Assembly: GCF_017918235.1 (NCBI RefSeq)
Contig: NC_090595.1
Location: 1,335,001 to 1,399,000 of the forward strand
Length of the DNA: 64,000 nt
Reading direction: 5' to 3'
DNA from: Porcisia hertigi
Lineage: Eukaryota > Euglenozoa > Kinetoplastea > Trypanosomatida > Trypanosomatidae
The notes under the pieces were generated by a model. That model was given only the letters and a program-made list of their open reading frames with translations, did not search any database and was not told the origin of the DNA. This document shows positions 1 to 10,308 of the stretch, in pieces (position 1 is the stretch's first letter; the number at the start of each line of letters is the position of its first letter). Both the position numbers and the translations under genes were made by a program.

Positions 1-15
1 GCCACGAGTTGGGTT

Positions 16-1671
16 TCACCGAACCAGCTGCACGAGGCGAGTGTGCAGCTCCTCTGCCTGCTCGCTCTGGTTTCTCAGCATACTAATAACACCGCTGCAA
101 GCGTTATCGTGAAGTACAGCGCCGACAGCTGGGATGGTGGCCGGTTCGCCCTCAGAAAGGTTTATCGCGCGCCCCGTGATTCGCGAGGCACGAGAAAGCT
201 CGGCTTCTTTTTCCACTAGCGCGGTCATTAGTTTGCGACGCAGGCTATCGGCCCGTGCTGCCTCGACGCTGCATTGTTTTTTGTATGCCTTCAGCTCTCG
301 TCGCAGCTCTCGCACCTTGAGCGCAGAGGCTTCCTCCAAGTCACTTAGCCTCGATTCGCACTGCAGAGCAGCACGGCGATGGCTTTGCGCTTCTTCTGTC
401 GCGCTCGCCAAGCGCATGGTCAGCTGCTCTACCTGCAGTGTCACCGCTTCGTGTTCCATTAGGGCCTTGCTAAGTGCACCTAGCTGTTGTCGAGCGGCGG
501 CAAGCTCATCGACGACGTGCTGCCTCTCAGAAGTTAGCCAGGCCTCTTGTTGTACAGCGTTGTCCAGCTGACGCTGGGATTGCTGGAGCTTTGCCGCCAG
601 GCTATCATAGCGCGCTTGCGCAGCCTGCAGAGCCTGCTGCCCCTCGCGTAGCTCACCGTCCATCTTCTCGAGACGCCATTGGAGTCGCACGTTCTCTTCC
701 TTGAGGGCAGCTTGCGCACGGCGCAATGAGCTGGCTTCCAAGAGTGATGCATTTCGAGCCTGCGTTACCTTTTCCTCTGCACTCGCTTGCATCTTACGAC
801 AAAGAGCTCTTTCGTCCGCCAGGCTGTTCTGTGCTGTGGCGAGTTCCCCTGTGAGAGATGCCACGCGTTCCTGGAACTCGTTTCGCTCCACTACTGCATC
901 CTGCGTTAGCTGGTCTATCTGCGCCTGGTGGTCTGCCCTGGCCTGGGCGAGCCGGCGGCGCGCCGCCTCCGCTTCAGCGCGAAGCTCCTCAACCTGGTGC
1001 TGAGCCACCGTAGCGGCGGTCGAGTAGCGCTCCTTGAGCACAACTGCTTCGTTCTGCAGCTCGGCGGAGCGCCGGACAGCTGCCCGCATTTCCGCCAGGT
1101 CCGTCTCCATGGCGCGGTGGCGCTGCTCCAGCTCGAGATTGCGGCTCTGCTGCTCGCGCAGCGCGTTGTGGGCTGTCAGCAGCTGTTGGCTGTGTCGCTC
1201 CCGATCCTCTAGAAGCTGTGCATTTATAGTGGCGCACCGCTCCTCAAGCTCCAGAATTTGCCGCTGCGACTCGCGTAGGCGCTGCCCGTCCGCCGCCGTC
1301 TCCACACGCCTGATCATGTCCTCCAGCTGCTGCTTCAACTGTTGGACTTCTTGAGCATGTTCCAGCGACGCATCCCTCGCGCTCTGATGCGCACTAGCGA
1401 CTTGGGATTTGAGATGCTCAATCGTGACGGTAGCAGCACGGTGCCGCTCTCGAAGTTCAGCGGCGTTTTCTGCCTCTTTTTTCAGCTCGGCCAGCCGTTT
1501 GCGCTGCTGCTCCTCGCGCGCCTCTGCCTCGGCTATCTGCTCCTCCTTGCGTTCGCAGACTGCCTTTGTGTTCTTGAGTTCCAGCGAGAGGGCGTTGAAC
1601 TTTCCCGTCAGTGCGGAGAAGTTCTCCTGGAACTCTGCACAGGTCTGCAGAAGCTCAGCGTAGGATGCCAT
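16..1671 (-). CDS. Long coiled-coil protein, 551 aa, function unknown
   Basis: From about residue 10 to 500 the protein is almost entirely Ala/Glu/Gln/Arg/Leu heptad sequence without Pro, so it should form a long parallel coiled coil. Only the last ~60 residues, after an Arg-rich stretch, look globular. I chose the ATG at 1671 (MASYAELLQT). The frame is open further upstream, but that extension is Pro/His-rich and is the translation of the CT/CA-rich tract expected just before a trans-splice acceptor. No enzymatic domain, membrane segment or signal peptide is visible. Such proteins in kinetoplastids are often cytoskeletal or basal-body components, but nothing here proves that. It is the most downstream complete gene of the window; its stop is TGA at 16-18. 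Confidence 0.85.
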   Translation of the reverse strand: MASYAELLQTCAEFQENFSALTGKFNALSLELKNTKAVCERKEEQIAEAEAREEQQRKRLAELKKEAENAAELRERHRAATVTIEHLKSQVASAHQSARDASLEHAQEVQQLKQQLEDMIRRVETAADGQRLRESQRQILELEERCATINAQLLEDRERHSQQLLTAHNALREQQSRNLELEQRHRAMETDLAEMRAAVRRSAELQNEAVVLKERYSTAATVAQHQVEELRAEAEAARRRLAQARADHQAQIDQLTQDAVVERNEFQERVASLTGELATAQNSLADERALCRKMQASAEEKVTQARNASLLEASSLRRAQAALKEENVRLQWRLEKMDGELREGQQALQAAQARYDSLAAKLQQSQRQLDNAVQQEAWLTSERQHVVDELAAARQQLGALSKALMEHEAVTLQVEQLTMRLASATEEAQSHRRAALQCESRLSDLEEASALKVRELRRELKAYKKQCSVEAARADSLRRKLMTALVEKEAELSRASRITGRAINLSEGEPATIPAVGAVLHDNACSGVISMLRNQSEQAEELHTRLVQLVR

Positions 1672-3365
1672 TTGAGCAGCAGTAAGATGGGGTGGGGGGT
1701 GTGGGGGGTTTCCGTACAGAATAGGGCTAGTAAAGCAATGACGAGGCTGGAAGGGCAAATCGCGTACAAAGGCGAACCCGTCCACGTCCAGTTGAACTCC
1801 AGGGAAGCGCGCCTTGTATTATTCCCTTCTCTCTGTGTCAATAACAGTTGTCCGCGTGGGGGCGATACGTGGCAGCCAAGAAGCGAGGGTTATAAAAAGC
1901 GGTAACCTCTATCTCTTGCCTCTAAATGTCGCCCTTGAATGCAGTCGATACTACAAAGTGACAGAAGAAAGAGAGCAGCGAGCGAGGAAACGACAACAAC
2001 ACGCCCGAAAAGAAGGGGGAAGGAGCCCAAGAGCAGACAGAGCGTGAATGGAGGAATGTGGGGATAGTGTTCCCCAAGGCGGTACCCCACCAGCAGCAGC
2101 AGCAGCAGCACCAGATGGAAAAGTAACAGCCACGTCTTGAAGTTTCCTGAGACTAATCACGCATGAAGACAAACTCCCTTCATACCCGCACACACACAAA
2201 AAAAAATCGATTGATCTATCTATGTCGCCGTACACACGTGGAGAGTAGGGAGGGAGTGGGAAAGAAGAGCAACCACCACCACAAAACATGTGTATCTAGG
2301 GATGTATATATGTATAGGGTGTATCGGGGGAATTGCAACACATGTGTATATATGAGAGAGAAAGCTGCCCTTTAAATGATGAGAACAGGTTACAGCGACA
2401 ATACCGGCAGTAATAAAAAAAAAAAACACAACTATGTCTATATATATATATATAAAGTGGTACACGGAAGAAGTAATTTCACTACTTCCTTTTCTGAAGG
2501 GGATTGAGAGGGAGGAGGTTGTGGCAGGACAGCCAGTAGTGTGCGTCTATGCTGGCTGGAGAGAGGAGGGGAGGGCGGGGGGCGTGAAAGGGTGCGTGTG
2601 CTTGTGTGGGTGGGTAAGCGGTCGCAGCGAGGGTGTGAAGCTGGTGTGTGCGCTACGGAGAAGAACGACGGGGAGGGGATGCGCCAGGGCTCCTCCTCCT
2701 GAGAAGCTGTAAGGCTATTTGGGGTTCCGTGTTCGGTTCTCCACTGTTTGTGGTGGGATCTTCTGGCGTGATTGTATGTCGGCGTGCAGTCACAGAGGAG
2801 TTATACCGCGGCAATCACAAAGGAAAAGAACGAGATCACATGAGTGCATCGGTGTAAGGGGGGGGGGCAGTGGGAGGAAGAGGCATTTCAATTTGAAGAG
2901 GGAGTGGGGGAGGGTAGTGATGAGAGCATCAGCGAAGCCTCAAGCGTCTTGGAGGCCTTGCGTACGGTGACACTATGGGAGTATGACGATTCTCGTTCAA
3001 GTGCGACAGTGCAGTTTAATGTCACACACACACACACACAGACGCTCTACACTTGAGTGTTATGCTTTCTTCCGATATCTGTATCTGCCGCTCTTTCCAT
3101 TATTGCTCCCTTCTTTCTACTTTGCGTTATGATGCGACTTTGGCAGAGTCACCATCAGATGACGATGGCGTAACGGCGGGGATGGAGATGCGAAAAGCCC
3201 GCAGCAAAGATCAAAACCACAAAGCCGCTATATGTGCGAAGCGAGCACAACGTCTGGGGCATAGCGCGTGAATGCGAATCGGCAAATATTGCGGGGGGGA
3301 GAGAGAGAGAGGGGGGGGGAGGGAACAGAGATGAGGTTGCTCTAAGCGTGTCAACTCACCGCGCC
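1672..3365. other. Intergenic spacer, no gene seen
   Basis: Between the 551-aa coiled-coil gene and the GMC oxidoreductase gene. It holds a G-rich (CT-rich on the transcript) stretch at about 1685-1715 that is the likely splice-acceptor pyrimidine tract of the coiled-coil gene, a (CAG)n run near 2092-2112, a TATA repeat near 2439-2455 and a (CA)9 run near 3023-3040. The short open frames have low-complexity translations and are not supported. Confidence 0.6.
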
Positions 3366-4988
3366 TTATTGAATAAAGGAAGCGACGCGGGCACCAATGA
3401 CACTGCCAAGCGTGCTGCTGCTCGCCACTGTGGGCACCGGCACTATGCTATTGTCTGCCACAAACAGCCCGTCAATCCCATTCACACGCAGCTGGCTATT
3501 CACCACAGTGCCCATGGCGCAGGTGCCGAAGAGATCCCCAGCGCTCCTCACGTGCTCCGCCAAGAAGGCAGCTGTGTCGCGTTGCGTGTTCAGGCCTCCG
3601 CGAGGATGATGTAGTGCAGCTTTGTAGGTCCAGAAAGGGCTCACATGCCGTTCTTTTTCATTGACGTGGAACACCGACTGTAGAGTGCTGTTGGGCGAGG
3701 CCAGAAGGCCCACCCACTGTATCCCCTCATCCATGGCTAACACATCCTCTCTTGTCGAGAGCATCCCGCTTCGAATGAGCGCGGTGCCCCTTTTGCGGTC
3801 GTAGCGCACTTCGCCCCGACTCGACGGGTAGTGATGCGTCACCCGCATCGTGAAACCGTCCATCGGCCAGCAGTTTGTCCAGTGCGTCATCCCCATTTGT
3901 GGAGTGCGAAAGAAGAGGATAGACAAGTCTGGCGCGTCCTGCTGCAGACGCGACCGTACGTAGGCAGCGCCCTCGATAAAGGAGCTGAACACGCCCGTAC
4001 GCCTCTCCTTGTACTCGCGCCACTGCTGACACATGTACGATGAGTTGCGCCAGCTGATGGACTTGCTGTAGACGTTGGCCGAGTGGTCAATGCGAAAGAC
4101 GACATCGGCGGTGCTTGGGGTGATCAGGTTCTGGCCAACCGCTGGCAAGTCCAGCACGCCACCCTCCGCACCGATGCCGCTGCGCTGCAGCAGGAGTGGA
4201 CTGCGCAGTGTTCCAGCGCACACCACTACGTGTCGAGCTTCTAGCATCCTTTTGCTCCCGCGATGCGTGATATCCACAAAGCGTACCCTCCCAGCTGAGA
4301 AATGAATTCGCTCAGCGCAGGAGTCCACCAGGAGGTCGAGATTCGAAAAGCGGTGCTGCGTGTCCCCAACAAGCGCGGCGAAAGCATCCACACGCACACC
4401 TTGATCGATGTAGGACTGCATAGCCGAGAAACCATCTGCCTGCCCATCGTTAAGATCGTTCGCCATAGGGACTCCCGCTGCCTCACAGGCTTCAAAGAAC
4501 CGCACGTTCATGCAGGAGTCAATGTTGCTGCGCTGCGCATCTGTCACTCGCAGGGGGCCGTCCTTGCCGTGGTGGTGCGAGCCGCCGCGGGAGTTCGCCT
4601 CCAGACTCTTGAAGAGAGGCAGTAGGGTGTCATAGGTCCATGAGGGGTCAGCCCATTCTTCGTAATCTCTGCGGGTTCCGCGCATGTACTTCATGTCGTT
4701 GCAAATACAGCTGCCGCCGAGTCCACGTCCCAGGGTGTACGCCAGAGAGCGACCAGCTAGGTTGTCCTCCGCTATGCACGTCAATGTCTGTAAAAGGTGT
4801 TTTGCCTTCCGCATTGTTGCGATGTAGGGCTGCATTAATGGTACCCGCACCGCCTGCGGTACAGCAGCGCGACTACCCTGTTCAACAAGGGCGATAGAGG
4901 CACCAGGGTGCTTCAAGGCACAGGTGCGCGCGGCCGCACAACCCGCAGCGCCGGCGCCAATCACAATGATGTCGAATGCCTTTTTCAT
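3366..4988 (-). CDS. GMC-family FAD oxidoreductase, 540 aa
   Basis: Glucose-methanol-choline oxidoreductase family (flavoprotein alcohol/choline dehydrogenases and oxidases). The N-terminus carries the FAD-binding Rossmann motif GAGAAG (residues 11-16), followed by the first GMC signature GRGLGGS (about 87-104) and the second signature AGTLRSPLLLQRSGIG (about 258-273). The C-terminal FAD/catalytic lobe ends in GTCAMG (488-493) and a VADNSIVP segment (510-517). Length is normal for the family. Oddity: in glucose oxidase and choline dehydrogenase the residue before the GTC motif is the catalytic His; here Asp485 holds that place. The second His/Asn pair position near the C-terminus reads VASSSTLGS. 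The flavin site looks intact but the usual base is absent, so substrate and even activity are open. There is no signal peptide. The start ATG has a CT-rich tract upstream. Confidence 0.88.
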   Translation of the reverse strand: MKKAFDIIVIGAGAAGCAAARTCALKHPGASIALVEQGSRAAVPQAVRVPLMQPYIATMRKAKHLLQTLTCIAEDNLAGRSLAYTLGRGLGGSCICNDMKYMRGTRRDYEEWADPSWTYDTLLPLFKSLEANSRGGSHHHGKDGPLRVTDAQRSNIDSCMNVRFFEACEAAGVPMANDLNDGQADGFSAMQSYIDQGVRVDAFAALVGDTQHRFSNLDLLVDSCAERIHFSAGRVRFVDITHRGSKRMLEARHVVVCAGTLRSPLLLQRSGIGAEGGVLDLPAVGQNLITPSTADVVFRIDHSANVYSKSISWRNSSYMCQQWREYKERRTGVFSSFIEGAAYVRSRLQQDAPDLSILFFRTPQMGMTHWTNCWPMDGFTMRVTHHYPSSRGEVRYDRKRGTALIRSGMLSTREDVLAMDEGIQWVGLLASPNSTLQSVFHVNEKERHVSPFWTYKAALHHPRGGLNTQRDTAAFLAEHVRSAGDLFGTCAMGTVVNSQLRVNGIDGLFVADNSIVPVPTVASSSTLGSVIGARVASFIQ

Positions 4989-5559
4989 GTCTTACCGACA
5001 AGGGGAAGGGATGAGGACAAAAACTGCAGGACCAGCTAGACGGTGCACCAACGGCGTTGGTGTCTCTGGAGAGGAGGGGGGGGGTGCAGGAGTACTCGCT
5101 GTGTGGCATCGTTGTCCTCGTAAAGCCAGGGAAAGGAGAAGGCAGCGCGGGGAGAAGAGCGTCCAAGGGGAGTCTGGGGTGCTGGAAGGAGAGTTCTACC
5201 GAGCGCGTGTGACTACGGAGAGACACTGCTTTTACGCACAAAAAAAAAACAAAATCGCTCGTCCTCGCATACTACCCACACGCGCACACTCGTGGCCTTC
5301 TGTAGCTCTTCGCGCTCACAGGCATGCAGCCCCCGGTGACATGCGTGAGGGGGCGCCGGCCCCGCGTTCCTGTGTGTGTCTTGCAGAATGTAGAGCATCA
5401 GCCCTCATCACTGTAGACGCACCAGGCAGACGCTCTTGCCCCAAACGCATCTTTTATTTTGTTTGCTGGTTGATCCCTCCTTCAACACGAATATGTGAAC
5501 ACACACATGCACACAGGCGCAGTTACAGAGAGAGAAAGAGAGGAGCCTGTGAGCGATGG
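4989..5559. other. Intergenic spacer, nothing seen
   Basis: Spacer between the GMC oxidoreductase and the 306-aa membrane protein gene. It contains a C-rich tract on the transcript strand just upstream of the oxidoreductase start and scattered CA repeats near 5500-5520. No gene or stable structure is evident. Confidence 0.5.
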
Positions 5560-6480
5560 TTACTTCTTTTCAGACTTCCTCTTGTCTTCGGGCTCTGTCA
5601 ACAGTGGCGGTCGTTCAGCTGCGCGTGCGCGGTCAGAAGCGAGGAGGACAAGTCCGTGTGGTTCTTTATAACCCTCTGGGTCGTCTCGGAGGTGTTGATG
5701 AACGTCGCACAGCGACCCCCTCGACCACTTGCGAATGAGGCGAACCTCTTCCATGTCGGTTTCGAGGAGCCTGCATTGCATTTCTACGCCCTTCTTGAAG
5801 CGCTTAACGTATTCCTCCGGCGGGGGCGGCATGCCCGGCTGCTGAGGGATCTGCTGTGCCTTGAGTTCCTCGATCTGGTTTAGCGTGTACGTGTTGACGT
5901 CCTCGAGACAATCGACGCAGTGCAAACGATGTAGTGCCTTCTTGTGACTGTTCTGGGCTTGAACGACACCGATGCCCAAGCCCTTGATCACCTGGCGCGC
6001 GATCACCGTTGTGGTAAGGCAGGCAACGAAGCTCGCCATGACAGAGCCAACCGGGTGACGCCGCATCCAGCCGAAGCGCTTGCGACCAAACGACAAACAA
6101 CTGAACCCCGACGCGGCGCCAATGACGAGGGTGATGTTCATGGTCATGAAATCGTATCGCCACCTCCCCCCTTCCTTGGCGCGCACTGCACTGGTTAGGA
6201 GGGCGTAGCGCAGCATGCCGTAGCTTGTCGCCATAGACATCACTTTTTCCTCGTCTACCAGCACATATCCGCCATGGATGTCGAGGGGCACCGTTTTGCC
6301 AAGGTACCCGCTCATCATCGGAACGTTCCAGTAGGTGAACTTGTGCGGCTTTAACCCCACAGCCCTCAGGGCATCTGTGCTGAGAGACTTATACCCGGCG
6401 GACATGTCCTCATGGTAGAGAGAGATGTGCGTGGCCAGCTGGTGAAACTGTGCCTTGCCAATGAAGTACAGGCTGTCCAT
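5560..6480 (-). CDS. Conserved-looking two-TM protein, 306 aa, unknown
   Basis: I do not recognise a family. The start is the ATG at 6480 (MDSLYFIGKAQ); the upstream in-frame extension is Pro-rich UTR translation. The protein has two hydrophobic segments, at about residues 113-131 and 145-165, separated by a short basic loop (RKRFGWMRRH). That is typical of a mitochondrial or ER membrane hairpin protein. After the second TM come a CxxC pair (LHCVDCLED, about residues 185-193), a Pro-rich linker, and a charged C-terminus rich in Lys/Arg/Glu. No signal peptide or enzyme motif is seen. A mitochondrial inner-membrane location is my inference from the small basic loop and Gly-rich helices only. 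Confidence 0.8.
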   Translation of the reverse strand: MDSLYFIGKAQFHQLATHISLYHEDMSAGYKSLSTDALRAVGLKPHKFTYWNVPMMSGYLGKTVPLDIHGGYVLVDEEKVMSMATSYGMLRYALLTSAVRAKEGGRWRYDFMTMNITLVIGAASGFSCLSFGRKRFGWMRRHPVGSVMASFVACLTTTVIARQVIKGLGIGVVQAQNSHKKALHRLHCVDCLEDVNTYTLNQIEELKAQQIPQQPGMPPPPEEYVKRFKKGVEMQCRLLETDMEEVRLIRKWSRGSLCDVHQHLRDDPEGYKEPHGLVLLASDRARAAERPPLLTEPEDKRKSEKK

Positions 6481-8060
6481 GGATTCCCTCCTCTCCACGC
6501 CGCTGCTGTGGTTGTATGTGTGTCCTTGGTCCTGTTGTGGGCTACCACTTTGATGAGGGAGGAAGGGGGGAGAGGGTGGCACACAAAAGTCAAATAAAAG
6601 GACGCCATCATATGCACGTGGGTGTGCGTTACGCAGCGCCCGTGGAGGAGGACACACATCGAATCAATGTAAACCAGGTTGAAAGGCCGAAGAAAAGTGG
6701 TGAGGAAAGGTCGAAGTTACAGTGCAGGGTAGGGGAGGGGAAGTGTGGCTGAAGGTAGGCGCGTGGAGGTCAGGGGATACCGAGCCCCGAAATCAAGGCG
6801 GAACCACAGGATATATCCTCACTTTGCGACGTCTGCCCCCCCCCCCCACGCCACATTGGAGAAAAGGGAGAGGGGGGAGAGGGGGGGGGGCAGTAATTTA
6901 CGAGAAAACAAAAGAGGCGCAAAGGAGTGGGGTGGACTGATGCGTGTGTCCGAGAGAGGTTCGGGGGCGGGGAAGAGAAACGAAGGCATGCATGCATACA
7001 CGCGCGCCTTTGCAGAGGATGTACACGGGTGCTGTTGCTCATACTTCACATCTTCCCCCCTCCCCTTTGTGTTTGCTTGTTAGGGGGTTGAATAATTGAA
7101 CAATTTGCAAAAAAAAGAAAAACAGCGGTAGAGGTGCGGCGGGTCTCGGAAGAGGTATGAGGGGGGAGGGGGAGTTAAAATGCAACAAGACAAAGTGTTG
7201 ATGAGAAACATGTACACATTCATATACGAACAAATACATGTGGCGAGGGGCCACAACGACAGAGATAGACACTAGGCGGTCTGGAAATACCAAAACATAC
7301 ACACCTGAGAAAAAGGTGGCCGGGGCGGACGAGTTGGATCGGTATGCCCAAGCGGCGCCGTTTCATAGGCCTAGTTACCCATCGGCTGGGTTCGATACGT
7401 CACACACACACACACACACACACACAGAGATTAACCGATGCGATATGCTCGACCCTAAGGGAGATGATGGGTGGGGGTGTGGGTGGGGTAGGGGATTTGA
7501 GAGTGAGTGAGTGCAAGGTTGCTGGTTTAGCGCGGAGAGGGGAGAAAAAGAAAGTGACAGCGAGGGCGTTCTTCTAAAGAGTACACGGTTACATGAGCGG
7601 TTAGTGTGGTGTGTGTGCGTGTGGGGGTGGGGTGGAGAGGAGGGCAGAACGGCAAGATCAACCGTAAACACGCGTGTGGGGGCGTTTGGGGCCGATTAGG
7701 GATGCGTAAGGGGAGAAGGTTTGTGACAGAGACGGTTTGCGGGACGTAGCTAGAGGGCGTCACACCGATGAAAGAGGGTGGGGAGTGGGCTCAAAACAGT
7801 ACTGCGCAGCGATCAGTTACATGCTTTGACTTTCTCTCTTCCCCCCCCCCCCAGCAGTGCGTACGGCTCTGATGCTCTCATTTTGCTTTCGCTTTTCTCG
7901 TTTCATGGGCGTGCATGGGCAAGAGTGATCTTTCTGATGGCTGTTGATGTCCACAGCCAAGCTAAGCCAGCCTGACACAAAGTAGCAACAACAACAAACG
8001 ATAAGTCCGTCAGCGTGTGCGTCCTTGCAGGGGTCCGAGCAGACCCACAACAGCCCTTCA
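6481..8060. other. Intergenic spacer with simple repeats
   Basis: 1.6 kb without a supportable gene. It has a poly-C run near 6838-6849, poly-G runs, a (CA)n run at about 7401-7425 and GTGGGG-type tracts. Open frames here are low-complexity (His/Thr or Pro/Ser-rich) and appear on both strands, as expected from repeats. Confidence 0.5.
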
Positions 8061-9617
8061 TCAGGGCGCTACGGGAAGAAGGCGCTGCGCCTCGTGGAGA
8101 AGTTGGCGAATACTCACCGATGGCTGCTGATGTTGCGGCTGATCCCAGGCGAGGACAGTCACTGTCGCACCGACAAAGCGCAAGTACACCCAAAAAGAGT
8201 GCCAGCGCGTCCAGCAATCCAGTACGCTGGTTGAGGTGGGTGAAGACAGGCACATCTGCGTGGAGTACACTAGTGTACGCACGTATGTGACGAGGCCAGG
8301 CATCACCCAGCGGAAAGGTGTCCCCTCTAGCACAGCACCCCTCAGGCGCCAGTGCGCGACGAGGCCACTCGAGGCTGAGATTGGTGGTTTGAGGGCCGGT
8401 TTGTGGTACAGCTGATGTGTTGTGGTATCACGTGTGGCGAGCCAGCAGGCATACTTCGTCTCCAGGGTGGTGGAGCCAGCCGCCGGTTGGGTAAGCAGCT
8501 GGCACGTCTCGGCGGCAATGATTTCAGCGTATTCCATCAGAGCCGGGTACCCTGTGTGCTCGCCCACACTGGCAGACTGGCTCTCGCGTTTTTCGACCAG
8601 TACAACGGCCACATTTCCATCCAGCCAAACAGCGACTTCGCACAACCCGTCCCGCGGCACATGACAATGAAACGAAGTGCACGACAGTGGGGCGCACAAG
8701 ATTAGGTTGTACTTGAGGGCCTGCACCACGTCGCAAGGCAACTCACTGTCTGCCAGAACTACATCCAGTGTCGGCAAAATAAAGATGCAGCAGCGGGTAC
8801 GGTCACGGACGAGCCATGTCGGCGCGGGATCGTCAGGCCTGGCCACACAGTTACTCAAACGTCGCCACAAAACATGCCGCACCACCTCTTCGACGCGACC
8901 GAGCTGCACCGAGGAAACATCGCGGTCGCTTACAAAGCGAAGCGGGAGTCCAAATGACACCTCAGCGGAGAGGTATTGGGCCCAGTCCTGTGCTGACATG
9001 GCAGCGGCTGGTCGAACAGTGGGCTCTGCTGCACAATCACGCACCCTGCACTGCGCTGCCAAAGCGCTGGAGATGAACGTGGCGCACTTCATGAAAAAAG
9101 AACGCAGCGCCGCGCGTGCTTGCGCGGTGGAGGAGACTGTATTGTCTATCACCGGCAGCGAGGAGGGTGAGCTGGCTGAGCCATTTGATGAGCTTTCTTT
9201 GCTGCTGTTGTGGGTATTAGGTACGGTCAGCAGCAGCAAAGTGTTTGCGCCGTAAAGCAGCTCGAACAAGGCACAGCTGATCTGTAGCAAGTGGTGTGTG
9301 GCGAGTGTAGCTTCGATGCCTCCACGCACGTGCGCACTCACCCACAAGTTTTCCACTGGGCTCATCAGACAAACGCTGCTGCGCTGTTTCTGGATTGTCT
9401 GACGCCGACTGCAGTGTATCCCGAAGCGAGGTGCGAGTGAGCTGATGGCGATGCAGAAGCCCACCTGGTTCATCTGCGAGTTGATATGCGTTTCGGTTGG
9501 AAAGTAGAAGAGGACGTTGTCCGCTGCGCGTTCCTCCTTGTTGGCACAAAGCAGCGGGCAGTAAACTGCAAGGCTGATGAGCGGTTCGCCGACATGCGGC
9601 AATGTGGCGAGAGTCAT
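8061..9617 (-). CDS. CCZ1-like longin-domain protein, 518 aa
   Basis: The N-terminal ~130 residues match the first-longin pattern of CCZ1: a hydrophobic strand (LISLAVYCPLLC, 13-24), then KEERAADNVLFYFPTE (27-42), which is the equivalent of the family's glutamate-rich stretch followed by ILFYHP, then a helix MNQVGFCIAISSL (49-61) equivalent to VGLCEAIVQF, and a strand with ENLWVSAHV. In other eukaryotes CCZ1 pairs with MON1 to form the exchange factor that activates Rab7 on late endosomes. The middle and C-terminal parts have a Ser-rich insert (about 155-185) and further alpha/beta sequence that could be the second and third longin domains. Assignment is by motif only. The ATG at 9617 is the first in frame and fits the domain boundary. 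Confidence 0.62.
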   Translation of the reverse strand: MTLATLPHVGEPLISLAVYCPLLCANKEERAADNVLFYFPTETHINSQMNQVGFCIAISSLAPRFGIHCSRRQTIQKQRSSVCLMSPVENLWVSAHVRGGIEATLATHHLLQISCALFELLYGANTLLLLTVPNTHNSSKESSSNGSASSPSSLPVIDNTVSSTAQARAALRSFFMKCATFISSALAAQCRVRDCAAEPTVRPAAAMSAQDWAQYLSAEVSFGLPLRFVSDRDVSSVQLGRVEEVVRHVLWRRLSNCVARPDDPAPTWLVRDRTRCCIFILPTLDVVLADSELPCDVVQALKYNLILCAPLSCTSFHCHVPRDGLCEVAVWLDGNVAVVLVEKRESQSASVGEHTGYPALMEYAEIIAAETCQLLTQPAAGSTTLETKYACWLATRDTTTHQLYHKPALKPPISASSGLVAHWRLRGAVLEGTPFRWVMPGLVTYVRTLVYSTQMCLSSPTSTSVLDCWTRWHSFWVYLRFVGATVTVLAWDQPQHQQPSVSIRQLLHEAQRLLPVAP

Positions 9618-10308
9618 GGGGTGAAGCGGAGGGTATGCGATGAAAGCTGAGAGCAGTATGCGTAGGCAGAGAAGAAAATAGAGATGTGTGGTGTATAAAA
9701 GGGTTGTGGTGTATTTTTTTTTAGTTCCTCTTCCCCCTCCCGAGAAAAGAAGCGCTTACTTGCGCTGCGAAGCGATTCGACCGTTGACTTTTATTTGCGC
9801 GAGTGTGTGTGTGTGTGTGTGTGTGCTTCATGCGATGCACCCGTCTTGCATTCACATAACACCACAGACACGTAAACGCTTTGTGAAATGACATTTGAGG
9901 AAGTGGAGGTAGGGTAAGGTGAGGGTAGGGGGGGGGGAGGGAGCATTGGAGGTTCAGCAAAAGAAAAAATCGCTTTGCAATAGTGCTGTGGCATTCATAT
10001 ACGCTGTGCATCAGAGAGCGCATGAGCTCAATACGGGAATGGGCTCACAAGAAAGCGAGAGGCACATCACCATCAAGGAAAGAGACGGTGTCTATCTTCA
10101 CGCACTCTTACGTGAAATAGCGAGGGCAGTTACACCTCGCACACTTTTCATCCGCGAGAATCATCTCTTGTGAAAACACAACTGCGTACTTCCGCCGCGA
10201 CGCCAAAAAGAAGAGAGATGACGGCAGCAGCAGCAGCAGCACTGACAAACGTACCGCAGCAACCACAACGAACCTTCCCAAGTACGCAGCACTGTTCATC
10301 AGTACAAG
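9618..10308. other. Intergenic spacer
   Basis: Contains a (GT)n run at about 9803-9825, a G-run near 9930-9938 and a short (CAG)n run near 10226-10243. No gene is seen. Confidence 0.5.
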
